DNA of 64,000 nt from Lentibacillus halodurans (GCF_900112045.1 NZ_FOJW01000002.1:193962-257961), one strand, 5' to 3'. Positions 20,324 to 28,633 are shown, counted from the first letter of the stretch. Translations and numbers: made by a program. The notes: generated from the letters alone by a model not told the origin.

Positions 20324-20979
20324 TGAAACTGGTTAATTCGGCCTTTATATTCATCAATGGTCGTGCTAATGTGTTTATCCAATAATTGTGAGAAACCTTT
20401 CATTTCTTTTTGTTCAAGGAATTCAATTAACATCTGATGCTCATTTGGGCCTCGGATGTCTTTTTTTTCATTAATATGATAAAAATGATCATAAAGAGCC
20501 AGATAAATATGTGTTTGGTTTATCATGTTTAATGTATGATTCTTCAAAAATCGATTATTGCAACCTTTGATCAGTATATAGTGAAATTCCTTATTTACCT
20601 CAATATATGTCACTAGATCTTTTTGTTTATATGTTTCTCTTTCCAACTGAACAAGTTCATTCAATCTGGCAATATCATTAGGTGTTATGATTGTCATGAT
20701 GGTTTGGGTTGCTAATAATTCCAGTTGCTTTCGGTGAATAAATGCTTCATCGATTTCATCTTCCGAAGGGTTTATGACCTGAGCTCCTTTGTAAGGTAAT
20801 AGCGTGAGAAAACCTTCCTTTTGTAATTGTGCAAATGCTTGACGGATAGGTGTGCGACTGATTGAGAGCGAATTTGAAATGTCGTTTTCGATTAGTTTTT
20901 GTCCGGGAAGCAGCTTTTGTTCATATATTGCATTTTTTAATGTTTGATAGACATATGCTTTTATTGATTGTTTTCCCAT
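20299..20979 (-). CDS. GntR family regulator, FadR/FCD subfamily
   Basis: 226 residues. The N-terminal winged helix (LPGQKLIENDISNSLSISRT, PIRQAFAQLQKEGFLTLLP) and an all-helical FCD effector domain (FIHRKQLELLATQ, EVNKEFHYILIKGC, EHQMLIEFLEQKEM) place it in the FadR-like group, which usually represses catabolic operons and responds to their acidic substrates. It is convergent with the antiporter/dehydrogenase operon and most likely controls it. A palindrome before that operon and a 10-bp inverted repeat upstream of this gene are candidate operators. Confidence 0.85.
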   Translation of the reverse strand: MGKQSIKAYVYQTLKNAIYEQKLLPGQKLIENDISNSLSISRTPIRQAFAQLQKEGFLTLLPYKGAQVINPSEDEIDEAFIHRKQLELLATQTIMTIITPNDIARLNELVQLERETYKQKDLVTYIEVNKEFHYILIKGCNNRFLKNHTLNMINQTHIYLALYDHFYHINEKKDIRGPNEHQMLIEFLEQKEMKGFSQLLDKHISTTIDEYKGRINQFHQPSDLFS

Positions 20980-21018
20980 TGGCTTACCTCCAATTCACAT
21001 CTTTTCGAAAACAGTGCG

Positions 21019-21050
21019 ATATAATAAAGTGAGAAGCCAATTTATTATAT
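21019..21050. promoter_or_regulatory. Perfect 10-bp inverted repeat upstream of gntR
   Basis: ATATAATAAA (21019-21028) and TTTATTATAT (21041-21050) are exact reverse complements separated by 12 bases. The repeat lies 40 bases before the minus-strand GntR start and 127 bases before the beta-lactamase-fold gene. It could be an autoregulatory operator overlapping A/T-rich promoter elements. No T tract makes it a terminator. Confidence 0.45.
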
Positions 21051-21137
21051 GACTGTTCTGTTGCAGACATTCTGAAAAACTGAAAACGGCTGGAGTGTTA
21101 CAATGGAATATATAAGAGACTATCAGGTGGATTTCAT

Positions 21138-21151
21138 AGAAAGCGCTTTAT
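21138..21151 (+). promoter_or_regulatory. Candidate cre-like site
   Basis: AGAAAGCGCTTTAT contains the palindromic core AAAGCGCTTT of CcpA sites and lies 26 bases before the GTG of the beta-lactamase-fold gene. Two edge positions deviate from the consensus. Function is inferred only. Confidence 0.3.
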
Positions 21152-21176
21152 TTAAAGGGGATAGGGGGAGCTATAA

Positions 21177-21959
21177 GTGGACATCAACCAATTAGAAACC
21201 GAAGTACATAGCATTATATCCGGTATTGATGCGCCAATTGGACTGGTTATCAAAGAACGAAATCACAGCATAAACGTAAATGAAAATATGCCAATGCCTG
21301 CTGCAAGTGTCATTAAAATCCCAATCATCATGGAAGCGTTCCGTCAGGCTGAAATTGGCGATTTGATTTTGTCTGAAACCTTGAATATTCCAGCTGAAGC
21401 TAAGGTTGGCGGTTCTGGCGTATTACAGACTATGTCCAAAGATGTTTCCATAACACTGCTTGATGTATTGACGCTGATGATCACTGTCTCGGATAATACA
21501 GCATCTAATTTGGCACTTGAACGGGTTGGTATAAGTAATGTGAACAGGCTTTGCAGGGAGCTGGAACATCATAACACAGAAATTCAGCGTTATTTCATGG
21601 ATACGAAAGCAGCCGAAAAAGGCCTGGAAAACATGACAACAGCAATAGATATGGTTAATTTTCTTGAAGAAATTGCATCGCCGCAGCTGTTAAATCAAGA
21701 TTCCGCAAATCGTATTTTACAAATAATGTCCCAACAGCAGTTGACCTCTAAATTACCAGCCTATCATATAATCGATGATGTCATGATTGCCAATAAAACG
21801 GGAGAACTTGTGAATGCTGAACATGATGTCGCAATCTTTCAATATAAAGGTCGAACGTTGTTTGCTGCTGTTATGGTCAATGAAGTCAGTGATCAAGTCG
21901 AAGCCCAGCAAACAATTGCCAATATCGGTAAGGAAGTAATGGCCTATTTGACGAGATAG
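21177..21959 (+). CDS. Class A beta-lactamase-fold serine hydrolase without export signal
   Basis: 260 residues starting at GTG after GGGGATAGGGGGAG. The active-site triad of the penicillin-recognising fold is present: SVIK (Ser44, Lys47), SDN (105-107) and KTG (207-209). Glu151 in LENMTTA occupies the omega-loop region. There is no signal peptide, lipobox or transmembrane segment, so the protein should be cytosolic, unlike true beta-lactamases. Related unexported proteins in Bacillales are annotated as serine hydrolases, and their substrates are unknown to me. It appears monocistronic. Confidence 0.75.
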   Translation: MDINQLETEVHSIISGIDAPIGLVIKERNHSINVNENMPMPAASVIKIPIIMEAFRQAEIGDLILSETLNIPAEAKVGGSGVLQTMSKDVSITLLDVLTLMITVSDNTASNLALERVGISNVNRLCRELEHHNTEIQRYFMDTKAAEKGLENMTTAIDMVNFLEEIASPQLLNQDSANRILQIMSQQQLTSKLPAYHIIDDVMIANKTGELVNAEHDVAIFQYKGRTLFAAVMVNEVSDQVEAQQTIANIGKEVMAYLTR

Positions 21960-22029
21960 GTGATAGATTACTTTAGTATTTTCAATTGATATATCAACCT
22001 GAATCGATCAGTGTGCGGCAGCAAATATT

Positions 22030-22251
22030 TCATTGAGACAACATCAATAAAGATTGTCGGATCAGATGAATGACGGTTTTGACAAGGTAAATGTTCGATT
22101 TGAAAACTGGATCAGCGAATGAATCCATTGAATAACGACTTGCTTTTTCAACATTTTCCCTTGACTTGAAAAAGTCACTATATCCCGAGGGAATCGTAAT
22201 TGCCTGCTCAGGCACTTTTGCTATGGAACGCTCCTCTCTGGCTTCATACAT
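22030..22251 (-). CDS. Possible small protein of 73 residues
   Basis: An ATG preceded at good spacing by AGGGAGTGG opens a frame reading MYEAREERSIAKVPEQAITI and ending in a hydrophobic YLVKTVIHLIRQ stretch. Codon use looks ordinary and the ribosome binding site is strong, which favours a real gene or a recently truncated one. It is divergent from the ZorA-like gene, so the two may share a control region. I recognise no family. Confidence 0.45.
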   Translation of the reverse strand: MYEAREERSIAKVPEQAITIPSGYSDFFKSRENVEKASRYSMDSFADPVFKSNIYLVKTVIHLIRQSLLMLSQ

Positions 22252-22308
22252 GATTTGTCCACTCCCTGAATAGTTATAAAGAAAGAACGTCCAGCGGAGG
22301 GAGAAATT

Positions 22309-24126
22309 ATGCTGCAGTTAATTCTGGAGTTGTTTACAAGTGAGCGTATAGCAGAAGATATTCTAGCGAATCCAATCACTGAATTAATTTTTGTGATTTT
22401 GTTCATGACATTTTTCCTTACACTTGTAATTCATCTAAGCCTATTTACCAAACTAAATAAAATCAGACATTACCTCGTTACGACAAATCAAATGTCTATC
22501 GAACCACTGAACACCATTAAAGCGCAATATGATAGAAGCATGCAGGAGGAGTCAATCAAGCCGGAAACGTTTGTACAGGAAAAGTTTTCAGCCTGGCGTA
22601 TATTTAACATACCCGTTGTTAATCTCATTAAAATGGTGCAGATGACTGTTTCCGTATTCATATTAATTGGGGTATTAGGAACATTTATCGGTCTGACTGT
22701 CTCATTGGGTAGTATCAATACAACGGGCGGCCAACTTGTTGAAAATGTAACAGCCGTTCTATCAGGAATCGATGTCGCATTTTATACAAGTATTGCGGGG
22801 ATGGGGCTCTCCCTCATCATGACTGTCTTGATTAAAGTTTTTAATACCGAATATATGCTGACGGATATTATGTTAAAAGTCGAATCTCATTTGGAAGGAA
22901 ACCAACAGGATGGGATAAGCCAGCTGATCGATGTATCAAAAGCCATTAACCATTCCATTCAACATCTGGAGGAAACAAATCAACAATCACTGACAGAGAT
23001 TGAACATGCGTTTTCAGGATTTCAGGAATATACAAGTGGACTGCAGCAATCAGCAAAAGATCTGACGGCATTTAATGATGGGCTTTCCAGCAACCTGGAG
23101 AAATTCCAGGAATTGTTCCACCATATGAAAGACGTGACGGATGGTTTTGGCGAATCGACCTCAAGGCTGAACAACAACTTTGATTCGTTGTTTTCTTATT
23201 TTAAAAAGATGGATGGTAAAAACGAACGAATGGCCAAAGCATTTGAAAATACGTATGAGCGCATCAAAGAAGTTTCGGAAGCACATATGGATACCTTAAA
23301 TCATTTCGAGGAGTCGGTTGGCGAGCTGAAATCATTTACGTCATCCATTATGGAAGAACAGAAATCCATTCATGATAAATTTGAAAGCATCACAGAGAAA
23401 AGCCATGACCTCGCAGAAAAAATGGGGGCACACAACCAGGAATTCAAGCAGGTATTTGGGGCTGACCTCAGCGCAAAACTAACCGGAATCATCACGAATC
23501 TCGGTGAATTATCAAAGGACTTTGATAAAATGGGCGATTCGATCAGCCAATTACCTGAAGCCCTTGACGTCATCAATCGAACACAAGCTGAGTATAAGTA
23601 TCTATTATCCGATCGTTTTGATGAGCTTAAGGAATTTAACCGGACGTTCAATCGTCATCTCAAAGCGCACTCCTATGAATCACAGGCATTTGAAAGAAAA
23701 ATACAGGAGGCTGCCCAAACGTATGAGAAACTTGGAAAGCAGAATAACGAGCTGATTCATGATATAAACAAGACGATATCCCAAATGAACAATACATTTA
23801 ATCAACGGGAAAACCAGGTTGAAGCAAGCGTTGACGTTTTAAAGAATACGCTCACTAATTATGTAAACGGGCTGGAAGGAATACTGGGAGACAAGCTTGA
23901 TAAGGTGGCCGGGAACATTAATGAATCGGTGGACATGATGAATGCTGGCATCAAGGAAGAATTTCAAGACATAAAGCGTTTATCGGAAGACATTCAACAA
24001 AGCAATTCACGCTATATCCAGCAAATGCTTCAGGATCTCAGCAGGGAAATACAAGGCTTCAACCGGCAGCTGAATCGTATGGGTGAGCAAGGAAGGCCTA
24101 ACGAAGGGCAGGCTGGGACACGATGA
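22309..24126 (+). CDS. ZorA-like MotA/TolQ/ExbB proton-channel protein with long coiled-coil tail
   Basis: 605 residues. Three membrane segments lie at about 25-47, 110-134 and 152-178. The last two contain the MotA/ExbB-type GVLGTFIGLTVSLG and AFYTSIAGMGLSL motifs. About 420 residues of alpha-helical, Gln/Glu/Asn-rich cytoplasmic tail follow, far longer than in flagellar MotA/MotP or ExbB. That architecture, with a MotB/OmpA-type partner overlapping downstream, is that of ZorA of the Zorya anti-phage systems. A strong AGCGGAGGGAG site precedes the ATG. Stator proteins of unknown function in other settings share the domains, so the Zorya label is an inference from architecture and context. 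Confidence 0.65.
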   Translation: MLQLILELFTSERIAEDILANPITELIFVILFMTFFLTLVIHLSLFTKLNKIRHYLVTTNQMSIEPLNTIKAQYDRSMQEESIKPETFVQEKFSAWRIFNIPVVNLIKMVQMTVSVFILIGVLGTFIGLTVSLGSINTTGGQLVENVTAVLSGIDVAFYTSIAGMGLSLIMTVLIKVFNTEYMLTDIMLKVESHLEGNQQDGISQLIDVSKAINHSIQHLEETNQQSLTEIEHAFSGFQEYTSGLQQSAKDLTAFNDGLSSNLEKFQELFHHMKDVTDGFGESTSRLNNNFDSLFSYFKKMDGKNERMAKAFENTYERIKEVSEAHMDTLNHFEESVGELKSFTSSIMEEQKSIHDKFESITEKSHDLAEKMGAHNQEFKQVFGADLSAKLTGIITNLGELSKDFDKMGDSISQLPEALDVINRTQAEYKYLLSDRFDELKEFNRTFNRHLKAHSYESQAFERKIQEAAQTYEKLGKQNNELIHDINKTISQMNNTFNQRENQVEASVDVLKNTLTNYVNGLEGILGDKLDKVAGNINESVDMMNAGIKEEFQDIKRLSEDIQQSNSRYIQQMLQDLSREIQGFNRQLNRMGEQGRPNEGQAGTR

Positions 24127-24815
24127 ATACTAAATACCAACGGCTTTTCAAAAAGGAACAGGACGAAGGACATTTTTGGCCATCGTTTACCGACTTGCTG
24201 ACCATCATTCTTCTATGTTTCATCTTGATTTTCATCGCAATGATGATTATTAAATCCTTACAAATTGAAGAGATGAAAAAGACGATCGACCAGATCATGG
24301 GCGTTCGTTCCCAGCTGGTTAATGATTTACAGACGGAATTCAGCGATTCGCCAATGGGAATTGAAGTAGATAAGGAGACAGGTGCGATTATTTTTAATAC
24401 CGAGATTTTATTTCCATATGATGAGTCCGAACTGAAGCCGGAGTCCTTTCAGTTTTTGGATGAATTTGTACCGAAATATTTGGACATTTTGCTGCAAAGC
24501 GGGTACGAAGACTATATTGCTGAAATCATTATCAAAGGCCATACCGATCGTGATGGAAGCTATATATATAACCTGGAGCTGTCACAGGAACGGGCGTATA
24601 GTGTGGCTGAATATGTTCTGAGCGAAGACTTTCCATATAAAAACATTCAGCAGCACTTGAAGGATAAATTAACCGTCAACGGCAAGTCTTATACCGACTA
24701 CCGAACCGATGATTCAGGTGATTACAGCGCAGAAGACTCGAGAAGAGTGGAATTTAAATTCCGGCTAAAGGATGAAGAAATTCTGGAGAAAACACGGGAG
24801 ATTTTGGGGGAGTGA
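24123..24815 (+). CDS. ZorB-like MotB/OmpA-domain stator partner
   Basis: 230 residues. A short cytoplasmic N-terminus leads to one membrane helix (about 22-44) with the aspartate SFTD24LL expected to bind the permeant ion. A C-terminal OmpA-like peptidoglycan-binding domain carries IIIKGHTDRDG (about 135-145) and NLELSQERA (150-158). Its start overlaps the stop of the upstream gene by four bases (ATGA), implying translational coupling and stoichiometric assembly of a 5:2-type stator. No flagellar genes are nearby, which argues against a MotAB or MotPS role. Confidence 0.65.
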   Translation: MNTKYQRLFKKEQDEGHFWPSFTDLLTIILLCFILIFIAMMIIKSLQIEEMKKTIDQIMGVRSQLVNDLQTEFSDSPMGIEVDKETGAIIFNTEILFPYDESELKPESFQFLDEFVPKYLDILLQSGYEDYIAEIIIKGHTDRDGSYIYNLELSQERAYSVAEYVLSEDFPYKNIQQHLKDKLTVNGKSYTDYRTDDSGDYSAEDSRRVEFKFRLKDEEILEKTREILGE

Positions 24816-24897
24816 GTAAGGAAATTATCCAATAACCCATTTTAAATTATTAGGTTTTGAAGTTCCTTCTAATATCCCCTATATAAGGACAACCCTA

Positions 24898-24906
24898 TGT
24901 TATAAT
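24898..24906 (+). promoter_or_regulatory. Extended -10 promoter of the small toxin
   Basis: TGTTATAAT is an extended -10 element with a perfect TATAAT, 67 bases before the toxin ATG. No good -35 hexamer is present, as is common for extended -10 promoters. Confidence 0.5.
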
Positions 24907-24972
24907 AGATTCAGTGTATAAGGCTATCATGGGTGGTGGTTCAACGCCCTTTTGAGAAGGGGAGTGATACCT

Positions 24973-25056
24973 ATGACAGTTTACGAGTCATTCATCGTCA
25001 TGATCTTGTATGCAGCTCCTGTAGCTGCGGTTCTGTCTAAAGTAACCACCCTGTGA
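24973..25056 (+). CDS. Putative type I toxin / holin-like peptide (TxpA/BsrG family)
   Basis: 27 residues, MTVYESFIVMILYAAPVAAV then LSKVTTL. The opening MTVYES(F/L)xVMI is the signature of the small hydrophobic TxpA/BsrG-type toxins of Bacilli, which insert in or perturb the membrane and are held off by an overlapping antisense RNA. AAGGGGAGTG lies nine bases upstream. At 27 codons it lacks the charged tail of some relatives, like other short holin-like toxins. It sits directly after the ZorB-like gene. Confidence 0.75.
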   Translation: MTVYESFIVMILYAAPVAAVLSKVTTL

Positions 25057-25200
25057 GCCTGACAAGCATGTGGGGTGGATAACTTTCCCGATGTAATTCG
25101 CCCCCCTAAAGAAGGGCTATTGCACTCAAGGCCGTCTGGTGTTAGCAGCATCATTCGGTCTTTATTAATATATTTTCTGCCTATTTAGTGTTATACATTA
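25057..25200 (-). ncRNA. Probable antisense antitoxin RNA region
   Basis: The stretch after the toxin stop (GGGGTGGATAACTTTCCCGA and GGCCGTCTGGTGTTAGCAGC segments) is of the kind that accompanies holin-like toxin genes in Bacillales and would be transcribed from the opposite strand to overlap the toxin 3' end. I cannot fix a promoter or ends; a weak minus-strand -10-like element is near 25190. This is inference by family precedent. Confidence 0.35.
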
Positions 25201-25316
25201 TTTATTGGAATAATAAAACAGGAAAATTGGCGGACTGAGATAGGCCTCTCCGTATGACAGATTCTTTAAAATTTGGTGAAATTAACGTATTAGGATCGAC
25301 TGGTGGAGGTGGGTAA

Positions 25317-25439
25317 ATGAGCCGTAAATTGAAAATCGGTGAACTAAAGGAACAGTACATGACGGATGAAGAGGTATCGCGCATTTTTACAATAGTGCTG
25401 TCCTCAAAGTCCGTTAAATCCTCCACTTGGCCATCATAA
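25317..25439 (+). pseudogene. Truncated 5' end of an unknown gene
   Basis: A perfect GGAGGTGGG site precedes an ATG opening MSRKLKIGELKEQYMTDEEV and continuing SRIF, which looks like genuine coding sequence. From about 25390 the frame becomes antisense to a different, decayed minus-strand gene and stops at 25439. It is most simply a gene cut by a rearrangement junction. The 20-codon frame just upstream (25254-25316) ends one base before this ATG and lacks its own ribosome binding site. Confidence 0.4.
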
Positions 25440-25625
25440 TTTAATTTTTCTAATTTCTTTTCTATTGTCTTTATCTCCTCCCAATTGATAGTTTCTTCTT
25501 TCTTTCAATATTCTTTGTATTTTTTCTCTACTTGATTCAAAGTTATTAGTTAACTTTCCACCCTCAAATAAGGTCTTAACTAATTCAAATGATGCATGGG
25601 AATATCTGGGAGAGTTGATGTTATA
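25395..25625 (-). pseudogene. Decayed gene fragment, frameshifted
   Basis: Read on the minus strand, one frame gives SPRYSHASFELVKTLFEGGK and LTNNFESSREKIQRILKE, then near 25495 the reading shifts by one base into TINWEEIKTIEKKLEKLNYD and GQVEDLTDFEDS. Both parts have the composition of real protein and no start codon or ribosome binding site. I do not recognise the family. It abuts the truncated plus-strand gene at 25317-25439. Confidence 0.45.
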
Positions 25626-25799
25626 CTGTCAAACCCACCCTTTTGCAGATGAAATAAAACATATTTAAAAGAACTACGAGTTAGCACAAGCAGTACTAAC
25701 AGAGCGGGTAATAAAAAAGCTGTATAAGGTGGCAAAGGGAAGAAAGAGATGAATGATTCTTTTTTAATAGCCACTAATTTCTTCGTTTCTCGAGAATCC

Positions 25800-25990
25800 T
25801 ATAGTATCACCTCAAAATTTCTTTCTCCTCTTTTATTACAGAAACTATAGGTTCAGCAACATCTTTAGCTGTAAAAATTCGTCGAATCCGATTTTATATA
25901 TTCCCATTAGCCCTATCTCCTTCAAATTTAATATACTGATTATTTATTATTTTCGTTAACCCTTCACATGTATAACCAATTTTAAAGCTG
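25800..25990 (-). pseudogene. Second decayed fragment with an in-frame stop
   Basis: The minus-strand frame FKIGYTCEGLTKIINNQYIK then FEGDRANGNI, stop, NRIRRIFTAKDVAEPIVSVI then KEEKEILR, stop, looks like coding sequence interrupted once by TAA. A possible 60-codon hydrophobic frame (25580-25774) lies between this and the previous fragment but has no ribosome binding site. With the fragment at 25395-25625 it suggests a degraded minus-strand operon of about 600 bases. Function unknown. Confidence 0.4.
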
Positions 25991-26094
25991 AATTAGAGTA
26001 GTCCATGATAACCCATATAAAGATATACAAATATTTGCATAGTTGAAACGTTATACTTAACACAATTAACAATTCATATAGGAGGCATTATTTT

Positions 26095-27186
26095 ATGGGG
26101 ATTTTTTTGTCAACAGTCGGGTTTTTGGGGTTTGCGGTATTTATTATAGTAGCAATTGTTGGGCTTATTAAGAAATCTGGAAAGGCAAAGTTCAACTTTG
26201 GTATTGCCGGTGGGTTGTTTATTTTGTTTATCATAGGAGCGGTTAACACAGACACATCCGAAGTGGAACAAAATTCTTCACAAGCACAATCTGAACAAAT
26301 TGAAGAATCCGAAACAACACAAAATCCAGAGCAAGAAAAAGAGGAAGAACAGGAATATGAACTTAGCAAGGTATCAGATTTACGTCAGGCAGTGAATAAA
26401 GGCATGTCTGAAGATGAGTTCCAGCAAGTGATTGAAACAGCCAATCTGAAAGATACGAAAGAAAATGCCATCGGTAATGGTGAAAAAGGATATATTTTAG
26501 AGGCTGAAGACGGATTTTTGTTCGTCAACTCGAATGGTGAAGAAATTTTAGATGTTAAAACGTTTGATACGAAGGCAGAAGTTGATGAACATGAAACAAA
26601 AATGGTCGCTGCGGCAAAAGAAGCGGAGAAAGAAAAAGCTAAAAAAGAACGTGAAGAAACAGCAATTCATTTATCAGGTCAAGGTGATACAGCAACAGAC
26701 GAGATTGAGTTAAAAGCAGGATGGGCCACATTCACCTCAGCACATAACGGCAGGAGTAACTTTGCTACCCATTTACAAGATGAGATGGGGAATGATTTAG
26801 ACCTGCTAGTTAATACGATTGGGGGATACGATGGGACCACATTTGCCCAAATCCCCGAAGATGACACTTATTATCTGAATGTTAAGGCTGATGGCGAATG
26901 GGACTTTACTATTCATCAGACACCACCGGCAGAGATGGAGGAGGCACCGACAACATTTGAAGGGACTGGTGATGATGTTGTGTTCTTTAACATAAAAAAT
27001 GGTAATTATAAATTTACCTTTGACCATACTGGCGAATCTAATTTTGCAGTGCATCTTAATGGCGTCAGCCTATTAGTCAATGAGATAGGGAACTATAATG
27101 GTTCCACAAGACAAAACCTGCAGGATGACGGTATGTATCTATTTTCTATAACTGCTGATGGCGACTGGCGCATAAAGATTGAATAG
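26095..27186 (+). CDS. Membrane-anchored protein with acidic linker and duplicated C-terminal domain
   Basis: 363 residues. Two hydrophobic segments (about 5-25 and 38-52) are followed by a Glu/Gln/Ser-rich linker, a small domain around residues 90-170, a Lys/Glu helix, and two copies of a roughly 75-residue beta-rich module (about 200-282 and 292-363). The copies share the pattern SNFAxHL, LLVNxIGxY(D/N)G, Y and ADG(E/D)W. No enzyme motif is visible. AGGAGGC lies 12 bases before the ATG. It stands between the decayed region and the DUF6361 operon and has its own terminator. I cannot assign a function; surface sensing or binding is a guess from layout. Confidence 0.7.
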   Translation: MGIFLSTVGFLGFAVFIIVAIVGLIKKSGKAKFNFGIAGGLFILFIIGAVNTDTSEVEQNSSQAQSEQIEESETTQNPEQEKEEEQEYELSKVSDLRQAVNKGMSEDEFQQVIETANLKDTKENAIGNGEKGYILEAEDGFLFVNSNGEEILDVKTFDTKAEVDEHETKMVAAAKEAEKEKAKKEREETAIHLSGQGDTATDEIELKAGWATFTSAHNGRSNFATHLQDEMGNDLDLLVNTIGGYDGTTFAQIPEDDTYYLNVKADGEWDFTIHQTPPAEMEEAPTTFEGTGDDVVFFNIKNGNYKFTFDHTGESNFAVHLNGVSLLVNEIGNYNGSTRQNLQDDGMYLFSITADGDWRIKIE

Positions 27187-27233
27187 AAGCCTTGTTTGGC
27201 CATGTTCAATTGGCAATTAATGAAACGATGGTG

Positions 27234-27262
27234 GCGCCTCTATGTTTGGAGGCGCTGTTTTC
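27234..27262 (+). terminator. Rho-independent terminator
   Basis: GCGCCTC (27234-27240) and GAGGCGC (27249-27255) form a perfect 7-bp stem with an 8-base loop, followed by TGTTTTCG. It separates the duplicated-domain membrane protein from the DUF6361 operon. Confidence 0.7.
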
Positions 27263-27424
27263 GTTATTAGTCTACAATCACAAGTTTGAAGCGAGGAAAA
27301 CCCAGCTATTCACCAAAATTTTCTAAGCATCGACTTTTAAAGACTATTTATATGAGATAAAATGAAAAGTAGTATAGTGGCTGAAGCATCGGCTATTTAT
27401 TGGAAAACAAAAGGAGTATTGAGA

Positions 27425-28633
27425 ATGAATGAGTTAAAATTGGGCTGGATTGATTACTCCAGTGAACACCGGGAAAAGGTTATGGCAGTATTGGATGCGC
27501 TTTCCGCTCCTGGGGCTGTGGATGAACTCGGTATTGGCCGGATTCGGGATGGGTTCGCTGATATTCTTTTCCCGGGTACATCGACCATCCAGACCAGAGC
27601 AAAGTATTTTCTGATTGTTCCATACTTACTGATGGAGTTGGAGAAGGAAAGATATGCAAGATCTGAGGATCTATTAGAGAAGCTTGGGGATGAAGAGGTT
27701 GCTTTAATTGAAACACTTAATAAAGAAGGGCAAAGTGGTGTGATTGGCGGACGTGCAGGGACAAACTTGAAACGGAAGCCTTCTAATATCTATTGGAATG
27801 GTCTGCGGACATATGAGATTTTCCGGCATGAATCACTTTCACTCACTAATTATACTAAAGCGGTTTTCCGGATGAAACATAACAAAGAATTAGTGAATAC
27901 TTACGGTAATGAGGAACTGGATGATGCGGGCAATAAAGATGGTGCGTATATCGGGACTTTTTGGAAATGTATTTTGCCTGAACCAGGGTGGAAGCATAAC
28001 CTGTCGATGGATCTTTCCTATGAAGAGGCGCATCTTTTAAAAACCCGCATTACTTCAGCGGAGAAGTCTAAAGATAGTCTATTATCCTACTTGCTAACGA
28101 TGGATTATGATAATTGGAGAGAGATTGATAGCTTTGAAGCACTGGATACTATTATTCCGGATAAGGGCAGTTTGCGAGACAATTTTAATCAAGCAAATAA
28201 ATTCAGTGAGTTTTTACATGGGGCGCATATTCGGTATAACCTGATTGCATCCAATGGACAAAATAAAACAGCTGTTAAAAAATGGACCAACTGGATAAAT
28301 AGTAATTTTGTGAAATACGAATTTGCGACATTTCCATTCAGGAAAGTACTTCATCGACTCTCCATACACAACTCTAAGCTGACCCTTTTTCTTCGTGATT
28401 GGCAGGAAGCAGTTGTTTCGCGTGATGAAGTGGCAATGGATGAGTTGATCATTAAACGTGAAATTGAACTTAAATCAAAAGACAGGGCAAAATTACACAA
28501 CTCCAAAATGTATAGTTATCAAGATGGTGATTGGATAGGCAATGATAAACTGCAATATCGTTTTCAGGATGCCAAAATAATCATGGAAGACATCGTTGCA
28601 GGATTGGAGGGTAAGTATGCTGAAGCCAGATGA
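27425..28633 (+). CDS. DUF6361-like protein, first gene of a putative defence operon
   Basis: 402 residues, soluble. The N-terminus MNELKLGWIDYSSEHREKVM and the stretches RIRDGFADILFPGTSTIQTR and RAKYFLIVPYLLMELE resemble what I know as the DUF6361 family, which has no established biochemical role. The ATG at 27425 has AAAGGAG eight bases upstream; an earlier in-frame start at 27362 lacks one. Its 3' end overlaps the following PLD gene by 17 bases, and that gene in turn overlaps the helicase, so the three products are probably made together. No catalytic motif could be picked out by eye. Confidence 0.65.
   Translation: MNELKLGWIDYSSEHREKVMAVLDALSAPGAVDELGIGRIRDGFADILFPGTSTIQTRAKYFLIVPYLLMELEKERYARSEDLLEKLGDEEVALIETLNKEGQSGVIGGRAGTNLKRKPSNIYWNGLRTYEIFRHESLSLTNYTKAVFRMKHNKELVNTYGNEELDDAGNKDGAYIGTFWKCILPEPGWKHNLSMDLSYEEAHLLKTRITSAEKSKDSLLSYLLTMDYDNWREIDSFEALDTIIPDKGSLRDNFNQANKFSEFLHGAHIRYNLIASNGQNKTAVKKWTNWINSNFVKYEFATFPFRKVLHRLSIHNSKLTLFLRDWQEAVVSRDEVAMDELIIKREIELKSKDRAKLHNSKMYSYQDGDWIGNDKLQYRFQDAKIIMEDIVAGLEGKYAEAR

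Noticed and set aside
22309-24815. Flagellar stator MotAB or MotPS
   Set aside because: The coiled-coil tail is much longer than in flagellar MotA/MotP and no motility genes are nearby; the ZorAB-like reading fits better, though still inferred.
25254-25316. 20-codon ORF ending in four glycines just before the truncated gene
   Set aside because: No ribosome binding site; the glycine codons simply form the ribosome binding site of the following ATG.
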